64,000 bases of DNA from Clostridium sp. OS1-26 (GCF_030915445.1 NZ_CP133264.1:620001-684000), one strand, 5' to 3'; shown: positions 9,041 to 17,978, counted from the first letter of the stretch. Notes: a model not told the origin generated them from the sequence alone. A program made the numbers and translations.

Positions 9041-10102
9041 TTAACTGTTATTTTCTTTATTATCAAAGATAGAGAACTGATCCTCTGACTTTTGACTTAC
9101 ACTAGAAGATTTTTTGTTTCTCTTTAGATGCTTATATGCCATATCTGAAACGACCCTTCCCCTTGGTGTTCTTATTATAAAGCCTTTTTGAAGAAGATAA
9201 GGTTCATATACATCCTGAATTGTATCTAGTTCTTCTCCAATAAAATAGGACAATGTCTCTATGCCTACAGGGCCCCCATTAAAATTATCTATTATAGCTG
9301 TCAAAATTTTATTATCTATGCTGTCAAATCCTTCTTTGTCAACATCCAAAAGTTCTAATGCATCCTGAGCAATCTTAACATCTATAATCCCATTTCCTTT
9401 AACGTCTGAATAGTCTCTTACTCTTTTTAATAACCTGTTTGCTATTCTTGGAGTTCCTCGGGATCTTCTTCCTATTTCTATGGCTGCCTCAGCATCAATC
9501 TCCACATTAAGTATTTTAGCTGACCTTACTATAATCTCTTTAAGCTCGTCAGTATCATAATACTCCATTGGACATAATACACCAAATCTATCTCTTAATG
9601 GTGATGTTAAAAGTCCTACTCTTGTAGTTGCTCCAATAAGAGTAAACTTAGCCAAGTCAAGCCTTATAGATTTTGCAGATGCTCCCTTTCCTATTATAAT
9701 ATCTAATGAATAATCCTCCATTGCAGGGTATAGTATCTCCTCAACACTTCTATTTAATCTATGTATTTCATCAATAAATAGAACATCGTTATCATTTAGG
9801 CTTGTAAGAATCGCAGCTAAATCACCTGCCCTTTCAATGGCTGGGCCGGAGGTTACTTTTAGCGTTCCTCCCATCTCTATCGCTATAATATTAGCTAAAG
9901 TAGTTTTACCTAAACCTGGGGGACCATAGAGCAATACGTGGTCTAAAGCCTCTTTTCTTTTTTTAGCTGCTTCTATAAATATCTTTAACTTTCCTTTTAC
10001 TTTTTTCTGACCAATGTACTCACTAATTTTTTGAGGTCTTAAGCTATATTCATTATCCTTATCTTCATCTATATTTACAGGTGTTACAATCCTACTCTCC
10101 AT
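9041..10102 (-). CDS. ruvB: Holliday junction branch-migration ATPase RuvB
   Basis: Hexameric AAA+ motor that drives branch migration of Holliday junctions with RuvA. In 353 residues it shows Walker [10 protein letters not shown] near residue 60, Walker B LFIDEIHR, the GATTR sensor region, and the C-terminal winged-helix with TPRGRV. It is 17 bases downstream of ruvA, so the two are co-transcribed. Confidence 0.98.
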   Translation of the reverse strand: MESRIVTPVNIDEDKDNEYSLRPQKISEYIGQKKVKGKLKIFIEAAKKRKEALDHVLLYGPPGLGKTTLANIIAIEMGGTLKVTSGPAIERAGDLAAILTSLNDNDVLFIDEIHRLNRSVEEILYPAMEDYSLDIIIGKGASAKSIRLDLAKFTLIGATTRVGLLTSPLRDRFGVLCPMEYYDTDELKEIIVRSAKILNVEIDAEAAIEIGRRSRGTPRIANRLLKRVRDYSDVKGNGIIDVKIAQDALELLDVDKEGFDSIDNKILTAIIDNFNGGPVGIETLSYFIGEELDTIQDVYEPYLLQKGFIIRTPRGRVVSDMAYKHLKRNKKSSSVSQKSEDQFSIFDNKENNS

Positions 10103-10119
10103 AAGCTATCCCACCACTC

Positions 10120-10713
10120 CTAACTCATTAAGAACTTCAATGAACTTTTTATTATATTCTCTAATGATTCTTTTTTATCCACAGATTCTAAAGCTTTTTG
10201 AGCTTCTTTTTCCGAATATCCTAGTGCGACAAGTGCCTCTAGTGCCTCTGTAACACTCTCTTTATTTTCCTCTATAATTATATCTTTGTTATCCAGCGAT
10301 AAAAGTTCGTTCGGCATTATTTTATCCTTAAGTTCTAATATAATCCTCTGAGCCATTTTCTTGCCTACACCTTGAGCTTTAGTTATTGTTTTTTCATCGC
10401 CAGATAAAATAGCATATTTCAAATTACTTACATTACTTATGGACAAAAGAGAAAGTGCTGCTTTAGCTCCCACTCCGCTTATAGTTAGAAGTAATTTAAA
10501 CATATCAAGTTCTTCTTTAGTCAAAAATCCATATAATCCAATGAAATCTTCTCTTACAATTTGTTGAAGGTAGAGTAACGCATCTTCTCCATTTTTCGGA
10601 AGCTTAGCTAAAGTACTTCCAGATGTATGTATCTTATATCCAATACCATTATTTTCAACTACTATGTAATCCTTATTCATTCCTACATATGTTCCTTTTA
10701 TATATTCATACAT
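10120..10713 (-). CDS. ruvA: Holliday junction DNA helicase subunit RuvA
   Basis: Tetrameric junction-binding partner of RuvB. The 197-residue protein starts MYEYIKGTYVG as RuvA proteins do, contains helix-hairpin-helix segments (LLTISGVGAKAALSLL and KAQGVGKKMAQRIILELK) and a C-terminal RuvB-binding domain. I chose ATG 10713, which lies seven bases after AAAGGAGG; an upstream ATG at 10740 would add nine untypical residues and fall inside the leader element. That leader is a family B structured repeat whose last 20 bases include the ribosome binding site. No ruvC is visible. Confidence 0.97.
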   Translation of the reverse strand: MYEYIKGTYVGMNKDYIVVENNGIGYKIHTSGSTLAKLPKNGEDALLYLQQIVREDFIGLYGFLTKEELDMFKLLLTISGVGAKAALSLLSISNVSNLKYAILSGDEKTITKAQGVGKKMAQRIILELKDKIMPNELLSLDNKDIIIEENKESVTEALEALVALGYSEKEAQKALESVDKKESLENIIKSSLKFLMS

Positions 10714-10720
10714 AGCATCT

Positions 10721-10869
10721 CCTCCTTTTAGTCGGAACACTGAGCAATTAAATCACTGGGTTGCCTAGCCAGTTTCCTTGGCTAGGCAGCCCGTTAAAGT
10801 CCATTTAGGACTTTAACCTCGCTCCCGCTCGCTAATTGCTCGTTAAAGCCTATTTAGGGCTTTAACCTT
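10721..10869 (-). repeat. Family B structured leader element before ruvA
   Basis: Read on the minus strand it starts with a hairpin GTTAAAGCC/GGCTTTAAC with an A/T-rich loop. Then a nine-pair outer stem GAGCAATTA/TAATTGCTC encloses GAGCGGGAGCGA, a second hairpin GTTAAAGTCC/GGACTTTAAC with loop TAAAT, and a third stem GCCTAGCCA/TGGCTAGGC. It ends with GTGTTCCGACTAAAAGGAGG, seven bases before the ruvA ATG. The same 20-base end and the same arrangement of stems occur at 11760-11916 in the opposite orientation. No matching riboswitch class is known to me. Confidence 0.8.
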
Positions 10870-10958
10870 CTAAAACTATATTAATTGGGTTCCCTGCTTA
10901 TATTACTTTACCATTTTAATAAGTTTAATTCAAGTAAACAAAAACACCTTGAGGCCTA

Positions 10959-11564
10959 TTATTCATAGTCCTCAAGGCGTGCCTCTGCATCTTCTCGTGT
11001 GTCACATTGAAAGTATTTATCTCCCTTGGTTAAAAGTTGAATATCCGCTTGCTTTAATCTATCAACCTTAATATCTGTAATATCTCTCTTTTCATTTTCT
11101 ATGGTCATATTGCTATCTTTATCCGTCTTATATATAGCGATAAATCCATCTTTTATACCTAAAACATATTTATTGGGAGCGTATTTATCAACTTTCTTCA
11201 TTAAAATAACCTGTAGTGAATTTATATTTTGTACTTCATACCCATCATCCTTGTAAATTGCTTCAATATCGCTTTTTTTCTTCCCAGCTAGACTTCCAAC
11301 AGGTTCTTCTTTTTCAATAACAACATCTCCGCTTTTATCATATTTAGTTTTAAATACTAAGTTAGCATTACGTGAAACTATTCCATCTCCATTAGAGTTT
11401 GCAGCTAAGCTACCTACTCCGCCTTCTTTGCCAGCATTTATTTCATATTTATTATTCCTTATATTTGCATTTCTTAGTTTATTTATACATATATAATAGC
11501 TTAAAGTAAATATTGAAATAGTCAAAACAACTAACACAAGTGTTCTTATTTTCCTTTTATCCAT
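10959..11564 (-). CDS. BofC-like secreted or membrane-anchored protein
   Basis: A 201-residue protein with one N-terminal membrane segment or signal (about residues 8-26) and an extracellular part containing two GSLA segments and a C-terminal region resembling the BofC C-terminal domain (YVLGIKDGFIAIYKT and an acidic end). In Bacillus, bofC, which regulates the SpoIVB protease during sporulation, lies immediately upstream of ruvA, the position held here. I infer a BofC relative mainly from position plus this weak resemblance. The start at ATG 11564 follows GAGGAGGG. The gene is flanked by two inverted family B elements. Confidence 0.6.
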   Translation of the reverse strand: MDKRKIRTLVLVVLTISIFTLSYYICINKLRNANIRNNKYEINAGKEGGVGSLAANSNGDGIVSRNANLVFKTKYDKSGDVVIEKEEPVGSLAGKKKSDIEAIYKDDGYEVQNINSLQVILMKKVDKYAPNKYVLGIKDGFIAIYKTDKDSNMTIENEKRDITDIKVDRLKQADIQLLTKGDKYFQCDTREDAEARLEDYE

Positions 11565-11759
11565 AATATCCCTCCTCATAAATATTATGGACAATTACCT
11601 TATGTGTTATTCATTTTTATGCATGTTTTTATAACAAATTAATTAATTAGCAACAAAACGTCCATCCCATCTTTAACTTGTCATTTTATTTTAGGTTCCT
11701 AAGTAATAAAATTATTTTTTAAAGAAACAATATTTATATAATATTATTATATATGCGGA

Positions 11760-11916
11760 GGTTAAAGTCCTAAATGGACTTTAACGGATAATTTTGCTAG
11801 GTAAAAGTTCTAAATGAACTTTTACAGGTAACTTGTGAGCGGAAGCGAACATCTTAAGTTACCCCGTTCCCGAAGGGGAACGAGCAAAATTACCTGGTGT
11901 TCCGACTAAAAGGAGG
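11760..11916 (+). repeat. Family B structured leader element before the orphan small gene
   Basis: Occupies the gene-proximal half of the 360-base gap between the divergent bofC-like gene and the small gene at 11925. It starts with hairpin GTTAAAGTCC/GGACTTTAAC, then a ten-pair outer stem TAATTTTGCT/AGCAAAATTA encloses three hairpins: GTAAAAGTTC/GAACTTTTAC, GGTAACTT/AAGTTACC (containing GAGCGGAAGCGAAC) and CGTTCCC/GGGAACG. It ends in GTGTTCCGACTAAAAGGAGG eight bases before ATG. The rest of the gap (11565-11759) is A/T-rich promoter-like sequence with nothing else recognisable. Confidence 0.8.
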
Positions 11917-11924
11917 AATAAATC

Positions 11925-12176
11925 ATGAAACAAAAATATTCTGTAATAATTGTAGATGATAACAACTCTTGTACAGTTAAGCAAGTAAGCCAAAATACCT
12001 ATGATCACATACATAACATGGTAAAAAAAGATGAAGATGATATGAAAGTTCTTAACAGCCTTACAGAAATAACTACCACAGAAGATAACATTTTATTAAA
12101 TGGTGTCAGCACAAATGAAGCAATAGATTACCTGTCAGATGCCGGTCAAAATTATGTTATAGTTCACTCTCGTTAA
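11925..12176 (+). CDS. Small acidic protein of unknown function
   Basis: I do not recognise this 83-residue protein. It begins MKQKYSVIIVDDNNSCTVKQ, is rich in aspartate, asparagine and threonine, has no cysteine cluster, signal peptide or membrane segment, and ends YVIVHSR. AAAGGAGG lies eight bases before the ATG, inside the shared end of a family B leader. It is the only plus-strand gene in the first 19.9 kb, and the sequence downstream can form a pseudoknot-like structure. The open frame with a strong ribosome binding site and normal codon use make it a likely real gene. Confidence 0.7.
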   Translation: MKQKYSVIIVDDNNSCTVKQVSQNTYDHIHNMVKKDEDDMKVLNSLTEITTTEDNILLNGVSTNEAIDYLSDAGQNYVIVHSR

Positions 12177-12181
12177 TGCTC

Positions 12182-12267
12182 ATATATATCCAACTTTGAT
12201 AATTGACTTAACCAAAGTACCCCTATGAATACTGCTAATAAGTCAAGCATCTAGGTTGAATATATAT
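12182..12267 (+). other. Possible pseudoknotted structured segment
   Basis: An outer stem (12182-12194 with 12255-12267, 12 of 13 pairs) encloses TTGACTTA (12203-12210) pairing with TAAGTCAA (12239-12246), while ACTTTG (12193-12198) can pair with CAAAGT (12213-12218), crossing the second stem as in an H-type pseudoknot. It lies just after the small orphan gene and next to the yebC terminator. It could be a 3' UTR structure or a small RNA; the A/T-rich stems could also be chance. Confidence 0.35.
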
Positions 12268-12270
12268 AAA

Positions 12271-12315
12271 GAAACACTCTTTTATTTTGGATATATACCA
12301 ATATAAAAGAGTGTT
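12271..12315 (-). terminator. Terminator after yebC
   Basis: Thirteen-pair stem AACACTCTTTTAT/ATAAAAGAGTGTT with a 17-base loop, followed on the minus strand by TTCTTTATAT. It ends the yebC transcript and may also work in the other direction for the small gene. Confidence 0.7.
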
Positions 12316-12329
12316 ACATCTATTCATTC

Positions 12330-13070
12330 CTAACCTTCAAAACCCTCTGGGAACTCAGCATTATGATAAACGTCTTGAACGTCATCATCATCTTCAAGCT
12401 TATCTATAAGTTTTTGAACTAAAGCTGCTGTTTCCATATCTACTTCACTAGTAGTATCAGGTATCATAGTTACTTCCGCTGATAAAAATTCATATCCTGC
12501 GCCTTCTAAGGATTCTCTAACTGTACCAAAATCCTCTGGAGCAGTAGTTATTTCAAATACTTCTTCTGTTGCATTGAAATCTTCTGCACCTGCATCTAAG
12601 GCTTGCATCATTATTTCATCTTCATCTATGTTATCTTGTCTTTCTATAACAATTTGACCTTTCTTTTGGAACATGAAAGATACACATCCGCTAGAGCCAA
12701 GATTTCCTCCACACTTTGTAAAAGCTGACCTTACGTTTCCCGCACTTCTGTTTTTGTTATCAGTTAAAACATTTACTATAACTGCAACCCCTGCTGGACC
12801 ATATCCTTCGTAAACTATTTCTTCATAGTTTACACCTTCCATTTCTCCAGCACCTTTTTTAATTGCTCTCATTATTGTATCTTGAGGCATATTATTAGCT
12901 TTTGCCTTAGCAACAACGTCTCTTAGTTTACTATTAGTATCTAAGTTTGATCCACCATTCTTAGATGCTATTGCTATTTCTTTACCTATCTTAGTAAATA
13001 TTTTACCTTTTTTAGCATCCATTTTACCTTTTTTAGCTTGTATATTATGCCACTTTGAATGTCCTGACAT
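12330..13070 (-). CDS. yebC: YebC/PmpR family protein (TACO1-like)
   Basis: A 246-residue member of the YebC family, some members of which are reported to bind DNA as regulators and others to relieve ribosome stalling on proline runs. It starts [21 protein letters not shown] (first 20 residues typical), with [17 protein letters not shown] and the acidic C-terminal [26 protein letters not shown] lies eight bases before ATG 13070. It stands as its own transcription unit with a terminator after it and a family A repeat upstream. Confidence 0.95.
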   Translation of the reverse strand: MSGHSKWHNIQAKKGKMDAKKGKIFTKIGKEIAIASKNGGSNLDTNSKLRDVVAKAKANNMPQDTIMRAIKKGAGEMEGVNYEEIVYEGYGPAGVAVIVNVLTDNKNRSAGNVRSAFTKCGGNLGSSGCVSFMFQKKGQIVIERQDNIDEDEIMMQALDAGAEDFNATEEVFEITTAPEDFGTVRESLEGAGYEFLSAEVTMIPDTTSEVDMETAALVQKLIDKLEDDDDVQDVYHNAEFPEGFEG

Positions 13071-13145
13071 CTTAATTACCTCCTAGATTTACGGTTTATA
13101 TAAAATTATTTTAAATTAAGTTTAAATTAAAAAACAGTTAAAACT

Positions 13146-13324
13146 AATGAAACTCCTTCTCCTATCGTCGAATGAGTACTCGCTGAGTAAGCGATTCACT
13201 TCAAATCAGAGATTTGAGTTCTCTGCTTAATCGATCATCTCAAAATCAACACTCTGTGTAAGTGACTATCACCAAATCAAAGATTTGGGATATCTACTTA
13301 AGATTTTGGATGCCTGCTTATGTA
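13146..13324 (+). repeat. Family A interspersed mosaic repeat, copy 2
   Basis: Fills most of the 321-base gap between yigZ and yebC. It starts AATGAAACTCCTTCTCC and runs through TCGTCGAATGAGTACTCGCTG, then palindromic units CAAATCAGAGATTTG, a unit with AACACTCTGTGTAAG, and CAAATCAAAGATTTG, ending in CTGCTTATGTA. It is nearly identical to copies 5 and 6 over its second half. Confidence 0.88.
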
Positions 13325-13391
13325 CATTATTGTTGGCAAAATGCCTAAATAATTATATCATATAAAACCTTGTAGATACAAATACTAAAAT

Positions 13392-14042
13392 TTATATATT
13401 CTCTTTAAATAACCTGTTATCTAATTTAAAATAATATTCTTCATCTCCTACGATAATTTCACACTTTCCATTGGTAGCTTCTATTATTTCTCTTTGTACC
13501 TCTTCCAATTTGTCTACTTCACAATACATCAGAAGCTTTACCTTATCAGTGTAATCAGTGTTTTCTATATGCCATAACTTTTGTTCAAATAAATACTGAA
13601 CCTTACCCAGCATATCGTACTCAAGAATAATATCAATTATAACACCTTTAACTTTTTCTACTATTCCACCATCATTTACAGCCATAGCGGCACCTTTAGA
13701 ATAAGCTCTTACAAGTCCACCTTTTCCTAATAAAATTCCACCAAAATATCTTGTTACTACTACAACTACATCTGTTATTTCATTTTTCTTTATAACTTCA
13801 AGTACTGGAACTCCACCAGTTCCCTGTGGCTCTCCATCATCACTGTATCTCTGTATGCCCATATTCTGTCCTATAACATAAGCATATACATTATGTCTTG
13901 CTTCCTTTTGTTCATTCTTGATTTTATTTATAAATTCCTTAGCCTCATCTTCACTATAAACTCTTTTAACATGACCTATAAATATAGATTTCTTCTCTTC
14001 AAATTGTGAGCTCACTTCATCTTTTATAGTAAAATAACCCAT
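13392..14042 (-). CDS. yigZ: YigZ / IMPACT family protein
   Basis: A 216-residue member of the IMPACT/YigZ family, whose precise bacterial role is unsettled though links to translation control have been proposed. The family core DDGEPQGTGGVPVLEVI and VTRYFGGILLGKGGLVRAYS is clear at about residues 65-115, and the C-terminal ferredoxin-like domain follows. It starts at ATG 14042 behind AGAAGGGTGGG. It precedes the family A repeat. Confidence 0.95.
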   Translation of the reverse strand: MGYFTIKDEVSSQFEEKKSIFIGHVKRVYSEDEAKEFINKIKNEQKEARHNVYAYVIGQNMGIQRYSDDGEPQGTGGVPVLEVIKKNEITDVVVVVTRYFGGILLGKGGLVRAYSKGAAMAVNDGGIVEKVKGVIIDIILEYDMLGKVQYLFEQKLWHIENTDYTDKVKLLMYCEVDKLEEVQREIIEATNGKCEIIVGDEEYYFKLDNRLFKENI

Positions 14043-14076
14043 ACAAATCCCACCCTTCTAAACATTCTAGCATATT

Positions 14077-14721
14077 TTAAGTACTCATTTCTCTAACATA
14101 TTCTTCCGATATTCTTTTTATATAATCCTTTTCTGAATTTATACAAAGTTCCTTGATTTTTTCAAGTGCCTTTTCGCTTTTTATTTTTCTCAGAGATTTT
14201 ATGGAGTACATCACTACTTGAGGATTACTATCTTCAAGTGCCCTAATAAGCAGTGTCTCCATGTTTTTATCACCAATTTTCCCCGCAGCAGAAACTGCCA
14301 TACGCCGTACATTAACATGCTTATGTACGGATGCCTTCATAAGTATATCTAAAACATCTTTATCTCCAATTTCTCCAGCTATCCATATGGCATTTTCTTT
14401 ATCTTTAGTTTTCATATGTACATAATTATCTCTTATAAATTGAAGCATTCTAACTTTATTATTTTCATCTAAACATTTCAACGCCTCTATCTTATCTTGT
14501 TTTCCAGAGTTAGATATAGTTTGAAAAAGAGCATCAATACTACCGCTCTTTGCTAGAATTCCATACTTTATTTTACCATCCAGTATATGCTTTTGAATAG
14601 TTTCCTTATTTAAATTTCTTATCTTACATAAGCTTTCTACAGACTTTCCTTCTAAAAATAAAAAGTAGGTTATATCTTCTTCTGTATAGTTAATAATGTC
14701 ATTCCAATTAACATGAACCAT
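14077..14721 (-). CDS. HEAT-repeat protein
   Basis: About 214 residues: an N-terminal helix-turn-helix-like or helical region (KSVESLCKIRNLNKETIQKHI) followed by three or four HEAT-like helical repeats (IAGEIGDKDVLDIL, AAGKIGDKNMETLL, SLRKIKSEKALEKI). HEAT repeats serve protein-protein contacts; the partner is unknown. I prefer ATG 14721, which has AGGA six bases upstream, over a GTG at 14754 that overlaps the upstream stop and has no good site. It is almost coupled to the MocR-type regulator gene, which suggests a shared transcript. Confidence 0.75.
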   Translation of the reverse strand: MVHVNWNDIINYTEEDITYFLFLEGKSVESLCKIRNLNKETIQKHILDGKIKYGILAKSGSIDALFQTISNSGKQDKIEALKCLDENNKVRMLQFIRDNYVHMKTKDKENAIWIAGEIGDKDVLDILMKASVHKHVNVRRMAVSAAGKIGDKNMETLLIRALEDSNPQVVMYSIKSLRKIKSEKALEKIKELCINSEKDYIKRISEEYVREMST

Positions 14722-14750
14722 TCCTTTTCCTGACAGAACCGTCACCCCCT

Positions 14751-16160
14751 TCACGCCTCTATTAAATTATTAATTATTTTTATGCCCTTTTCAATATTAC
14801 TTTCATTTGTTTGAGAAAAACCTAATCTAAAGTATCGCTCTCCATCCGAAGGGTTTTTATAAAAAAGTGTTCCGGGAGTTAATAAAACATTTTTATCTTT
14901 AGCACTTCTGAAAAGTTCAATAGAGTTAATATTTATATTATCCTTTATTTTTATATAAAAATGAAGCCCCCCACCTGGGCTTATAAAATCTATTTTGTCT
15001 CCTAAGTAATTCTTTAGACATTTTTCCATAAATAAATATCTATCCTTATACAGAAACTTTAGTCCACTTATATAATCCTTCCAAAAACCTTTGTTTATAT
15101 ACAAATCTAAAGCTCTTTGCATTAAACTAGATGTTGATATATCTGTATTTATTTTTGAATTTTGTATACCTTCTTTAAATTTTACTGGTGGTATTAAATA
15201 TCCTATTCTTATACCTGGTAAAAATATTTTTGAAAAGCTTTTTATATATATTACTCTATCGTTTTGATCTAAACTTTTAAAACTCTTATAGATCATGTTT
15301 TCGTCATAAATTAATTCTGATAAATAATCATCTTCTATAATATAAAAATCATATATTTGTGCTAGTTTTAAAATCTGTATTTTCTTTTCAATGCTATAGC
15401 TCATAGCTGTAGGATTTTGAAAATAACTCATAGTATAAAAGCATTTAACGTTATTTTTCTTTAATATCTTTTCAAACTTTACAATATCAACTCCATCCAC
15501 TTCCATGGGCACTTCAAAAATATCCGCTCTTCTCCATTTAAAAACGGATAGTGCTCCACTATAGGTTGGCTTTTCTATTATAATACTGTCATTTGTATTT
15601 ATTAATGCTTTAGATATTATATCTATTCCTTGTTGTGCACCAGACACTATCAATATATCGTTACTATTTACCTTATCATTCCAAAAAACATGACTTATGC
15701 TTTTTCTTAGCCCCTCATATCCTAACGCTTCTTGATATATAAGGGCATCTGCGCCATCTCTATCTAATACCTCGTTTAACACATCTTTGAATAAAGCTAC
15801 CGGAAAAAAGCTACTTGAAGGACTTTCTCCTGTAAAATCTACATACTGTTGCAGTGATCCTCCAGATACCTTTTTTAGAATCTCCGAGTACTCTCTTCTA
15901 AAATTTTTACTTATATCTTTTCTCTTAGCATAAGTTCCACTTCCCATTTTCTGAACTGCATAACCCTCATTTTCTAGTTTTTTGTATGCATTGACTACAG
16001 TTATATTGTTTACACCTAGTAATTCAGAAAGTCCTCTTATAGATGGTAATTTTTCTCCATCTTCTATTTTATTACTATCTATAAGCTTTTTTATATGCTT
16101 TTCAATCGTAATATACTTAGGCGTTTCTCCTCTACCTAGTTCAATAAAATACTTTTTCAT
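14751..16160 (-). CDS. MocR/PdxR-type GntR regulator with aminotransferase domain
   Basis: A 469-residue fusion of an N-terminal GntR winged helix (residues about 10-75, KLPSIRGLSELLGVNNITVVNAYKKLE in part) and a class I aminotransferase-like domain that binds pyridoxal phosphate; the expected lysine is in IKSFSKIFLPGIRIGYL. Such regulators sense PLP or amino compounds; the target cannot be told, as no pdxS-pdxT lies nearby. A 21-pair inverted repeat 34 bases upstream of its start could be its operator or the terminator of the next gene. GGAGTAGG precedes ATG 16160. Confidence 0.9.
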   Translation of the reverse strand: MKKYFIELGRGETPKYITIEKHIKKLIDSNKIEDGEKLPSIRGLSELLGVNNITVVNAYKKLENEGYAVQKMGSGTYAKRKDISKNFRREYSEILKKVSGGSLQQYVDFTGESPSSSFFPVALFKDVLNEVLDRDGADALIYQEALGYEGLRKSISHVFWNDKVNSNDILIVSGAQQGIDIISKALINTNDSIIIEKPTYSGALSVFKWRRADIFEVPMEVDGVDIVKFEKILKKNNVKCFYTMSYFQNPTAMSYSIEKKIQILKLAQIYDFYIIEDDYLSELIYDENMIYKSFKSLDQNDRVIYIKSFSKIFLPGIRIGYLIPPVKFKEGIQNSKINTDISTSSLMQRALDLYINKGFWKDYISGLKFLYKDRYLFMEKCLKNYLGDKIDFISPGGGLHFYIKIKDNININSIELFRSAKDKNVLLTPGTLFYKNPSDGERYFRLGFSQTNESNIEKGIKIINNLIEA

Positions 16161-16193
16161 AACATCCTACTCCATATTTTAACCTAATATTAA

Positions 16194-16244
16194 AAATTAA
16201 ACGAACTTAAATTTATGCACCTAAAATTTAAGTTCGTTTAATTT
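16194..16244. repeat. Perfect 21-base inverted repeat upstream of the mocR-type gene
   Basis: AAATTAAACGAACTTAAATTT and its exact complement are separated by nine bases. It lies between the nucleotidyltransferase gene and the regulator's start. It could end the upstream minus-strand transcript (TTTTTAAT follows on that strand) or act as an operator for autoregulation. The evidence does not separate these. Confidence 0.6.
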
Positions 16245-16310
16245 ATACTAATTTATATTTAAGACACCATTGTGAATAATCTGTAATTAAAATAACGTCG
16301 ATTTTATAGA

Positions 16311-16387
16311 GTTTGTTAAAATAAAATATCGATATAATCAAATTATTATAGCTTTTCTATCATATTTTTAGTTTTATTTTAACAAAC
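16311..16387. repeat. 77-base inverted-repeat element
   Basis: GTTTGTTAAAATAAAA (16311-16326) is the exact complement of TTTTATTTTAACAAAC (16372-16387). The 45-base interior is A/T-rich with a small TATCGATA palindrome. TATA occurs on both sides just beyond the arms, so it might be a tiny inserted element; it may equally be the 3' end structure of the nucleotidyltransferase message. Confidence 0.5.
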
Positions 16388-16418
16388 GCTATATACAACA
16401 TTACTTTAAAAATCTCTT

Positions 16419-17315
16419 TTAAATAAAATACACATTTTCCTTAAATAAAACTTTGCCGTCCTCTGTTTTGTAATCTCTAGTTTCCCTTTTAAGTAAACTC
16501 TTTTCCCAAAGTTTACTTAGTATTTCTTCCATATTTATATCATAGCTACAAAATAATTTATCATTTTTAATGTCTTCCGCACTTAAGAAACTATCTTTTT
16601 CTCTCATATAGTCAATTAAAATATTTGTTAGATTTCTCATAGATGTATCTATATTTTTTTGCAAATAATCCAATGTTTTATTTATAGCCTCTTCTGTCTC
16701 TATTGTATTAAAAAATAGTTCATCTACACACTTTCTAAAATTGTCATTTAGATTCATAGCCATAGTCATAGCATCTTTACTTATCATATACCCTGAAGAG
16801 TTAACATACAATCTTGCAAATTCTTCTGAACATTTTACTGCTGCAGTGTATGCTGTATAAATTCCATTATTATATAGGTACTTTTTGCATACTCCCATAT
16901 GTTTTAGTAAATTACCTAAATACACCATATTCCATCTTTCTCTATCTAAATCAGGATAATATCTTCCATTGTCATATCTAGAGGTTATTTCCATATCTTT
17001 AGAGAATACAAGTCTTGACGAAGCAAAGATTCTATGTATAAATCCGCCTCTTAAATCTTCCTCATGAAGCTGCAAAAACTTATTTTTACTCATTAATTTA
17101 ATATGAACAGGTACACCTTTTTCTTCAGTGTAAATATTTTCTATATCTGGATTTTTTTTATTGAGTATAACAAAAAGGTCTATATCTGACTCATCCCATA
17201 AGTCTCCCGTAACCATACTACCAAAAACCATTACTGCTAGAACAGATTGATTGCTCTTTAATCTTTCAACAATACTATTGAATGCCTTTTGATACTGCAA
17301 GATTGTTCTTTCCAT
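16419..17315 (-). CDS. Nucleotidyltransferase domain protein
   Basis: A 298-residue protein with a Pol-beta-type nucleotidyltransferase domain: VFGSMVTGDLWDESDIDLFVI near residues 30-50 gives the GS and DxD catalytic pattern. The C-terminal part is helical and resembles HEPN/substrate-binding regions of the kanamycin-nucleotidyltransferase-like families, with a possible winged-helix at the end (MEEILSKLWEKSLLKRETRDY). Substrate unknown; it could be an antibiotic or protein adenylyltransferase. GGGGG precedes ATG 17315. Confidence 0.75.
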   Translation of the reverse strand: MERTILQYQKAFNSIVERLKSNQSVLAVMVFGSMVTGDLWDESDIDLFVILNKKNPDIENIYTEEKGVPVHIKLMSKNKFLQLHEEDLRGGFIHRIFASSRLVFSKDMEITSRYDNGRYYPDLDRERWNMVYLGNLLKHMGVCKKYLYNNGIYTAYTAAVKCSEEFARLYVNSSGYMISKDAMTMAMNLNDNFRKCVDELFFNTIETEEAINKTLDYLQKNIDTSMRNLTNILIDYMREKDSFLSAEDIKNDKLFCSYDINMEEILSKLWEKSLLKRETRDYKTEDGKVLFKENVYFI

Positions 17316-17442
17316 TTCTTAAATGTCCCCCTTTTTAAATTAATACGAATTAAATGAACATTGAATTTTTTTTTATTATATAATATATTTTAGTGTAATT
17401 ACAATAGCAAAATTGCACAAATGAATAATTTCTTTCAGCAAC

Positions 17443-17673
17443 TCACATAATTACTTTTAATATTTTAATCTTTTTTTTATCATCACACTTTTCACATCTA
17501 AACAAGTGAATACAGTAGCCGTCAGCATCATGTATTGGGTGCTGAGGTCCGTATGGATCGGAGTAATCCTGTACTCTTCCCATATCTAACATAACTCCAC
17601 CACATATGTCGCAGTTTAAATTTATTTCTTTCATTTTATTACACAAAGGACATACATTTTCCAAATTACTCAC
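17443..17673 (-). CDS. Small zinc-ribbon protein
   Basis: A 76-residue protein with CPLCNK and CDICGG near the N-terminus and CEKCDD near the C-terminus, so six cysteines in three CxxC pairs, plus the segment YSDPYGPQHPIHDADGYC. It probably binds one or two zinc ions. I know of no assigned function. It starts at GTG 17673 close behind AAGGAG. It stands alone, with a 359-base gap upstream. Confidence 0.65.
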   Translation of the reverse strand: MSNLENVCPLCNKMKEINLNCDICGGVMLDMGRVQDYSDPYGPQHPIHDADGYCIHLFRCEKCDDKKKIKILKVIM

Positions 17674-17978
17674 TTCTCCTTAATATAGATTTAAACAAAT
17701 CCATTTCATTAATTATATTTTCCCTAATTATTTTAAATTAATTTCAATTATTCTATAAAAATTTAATCAAAATAAACTTTATGTTAAATTTTTTATTGTG
17801 AAGAATAAAATAATAATAAAAAGAAAGGCGTAATGCAAAGCTGCACCTCGCCACTTATGTATATTTTTTAGAAAATAAAAGTTTTCAGTTGAATATTGCT
17901 ATATTATGAAAATTTAAAAATATTATCACATTAGTAACTCGTTGATTTATTCAATGTCTACGCTCCCTGGTCAAGTCT

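Noticed and set aside
13146-13324. CRISPR-like regular repeats (family A units)
   Set aside because: Units vary in length and sequence, have no unique spacers of constant size, occur in six scattered copies, and no cas gene is present.
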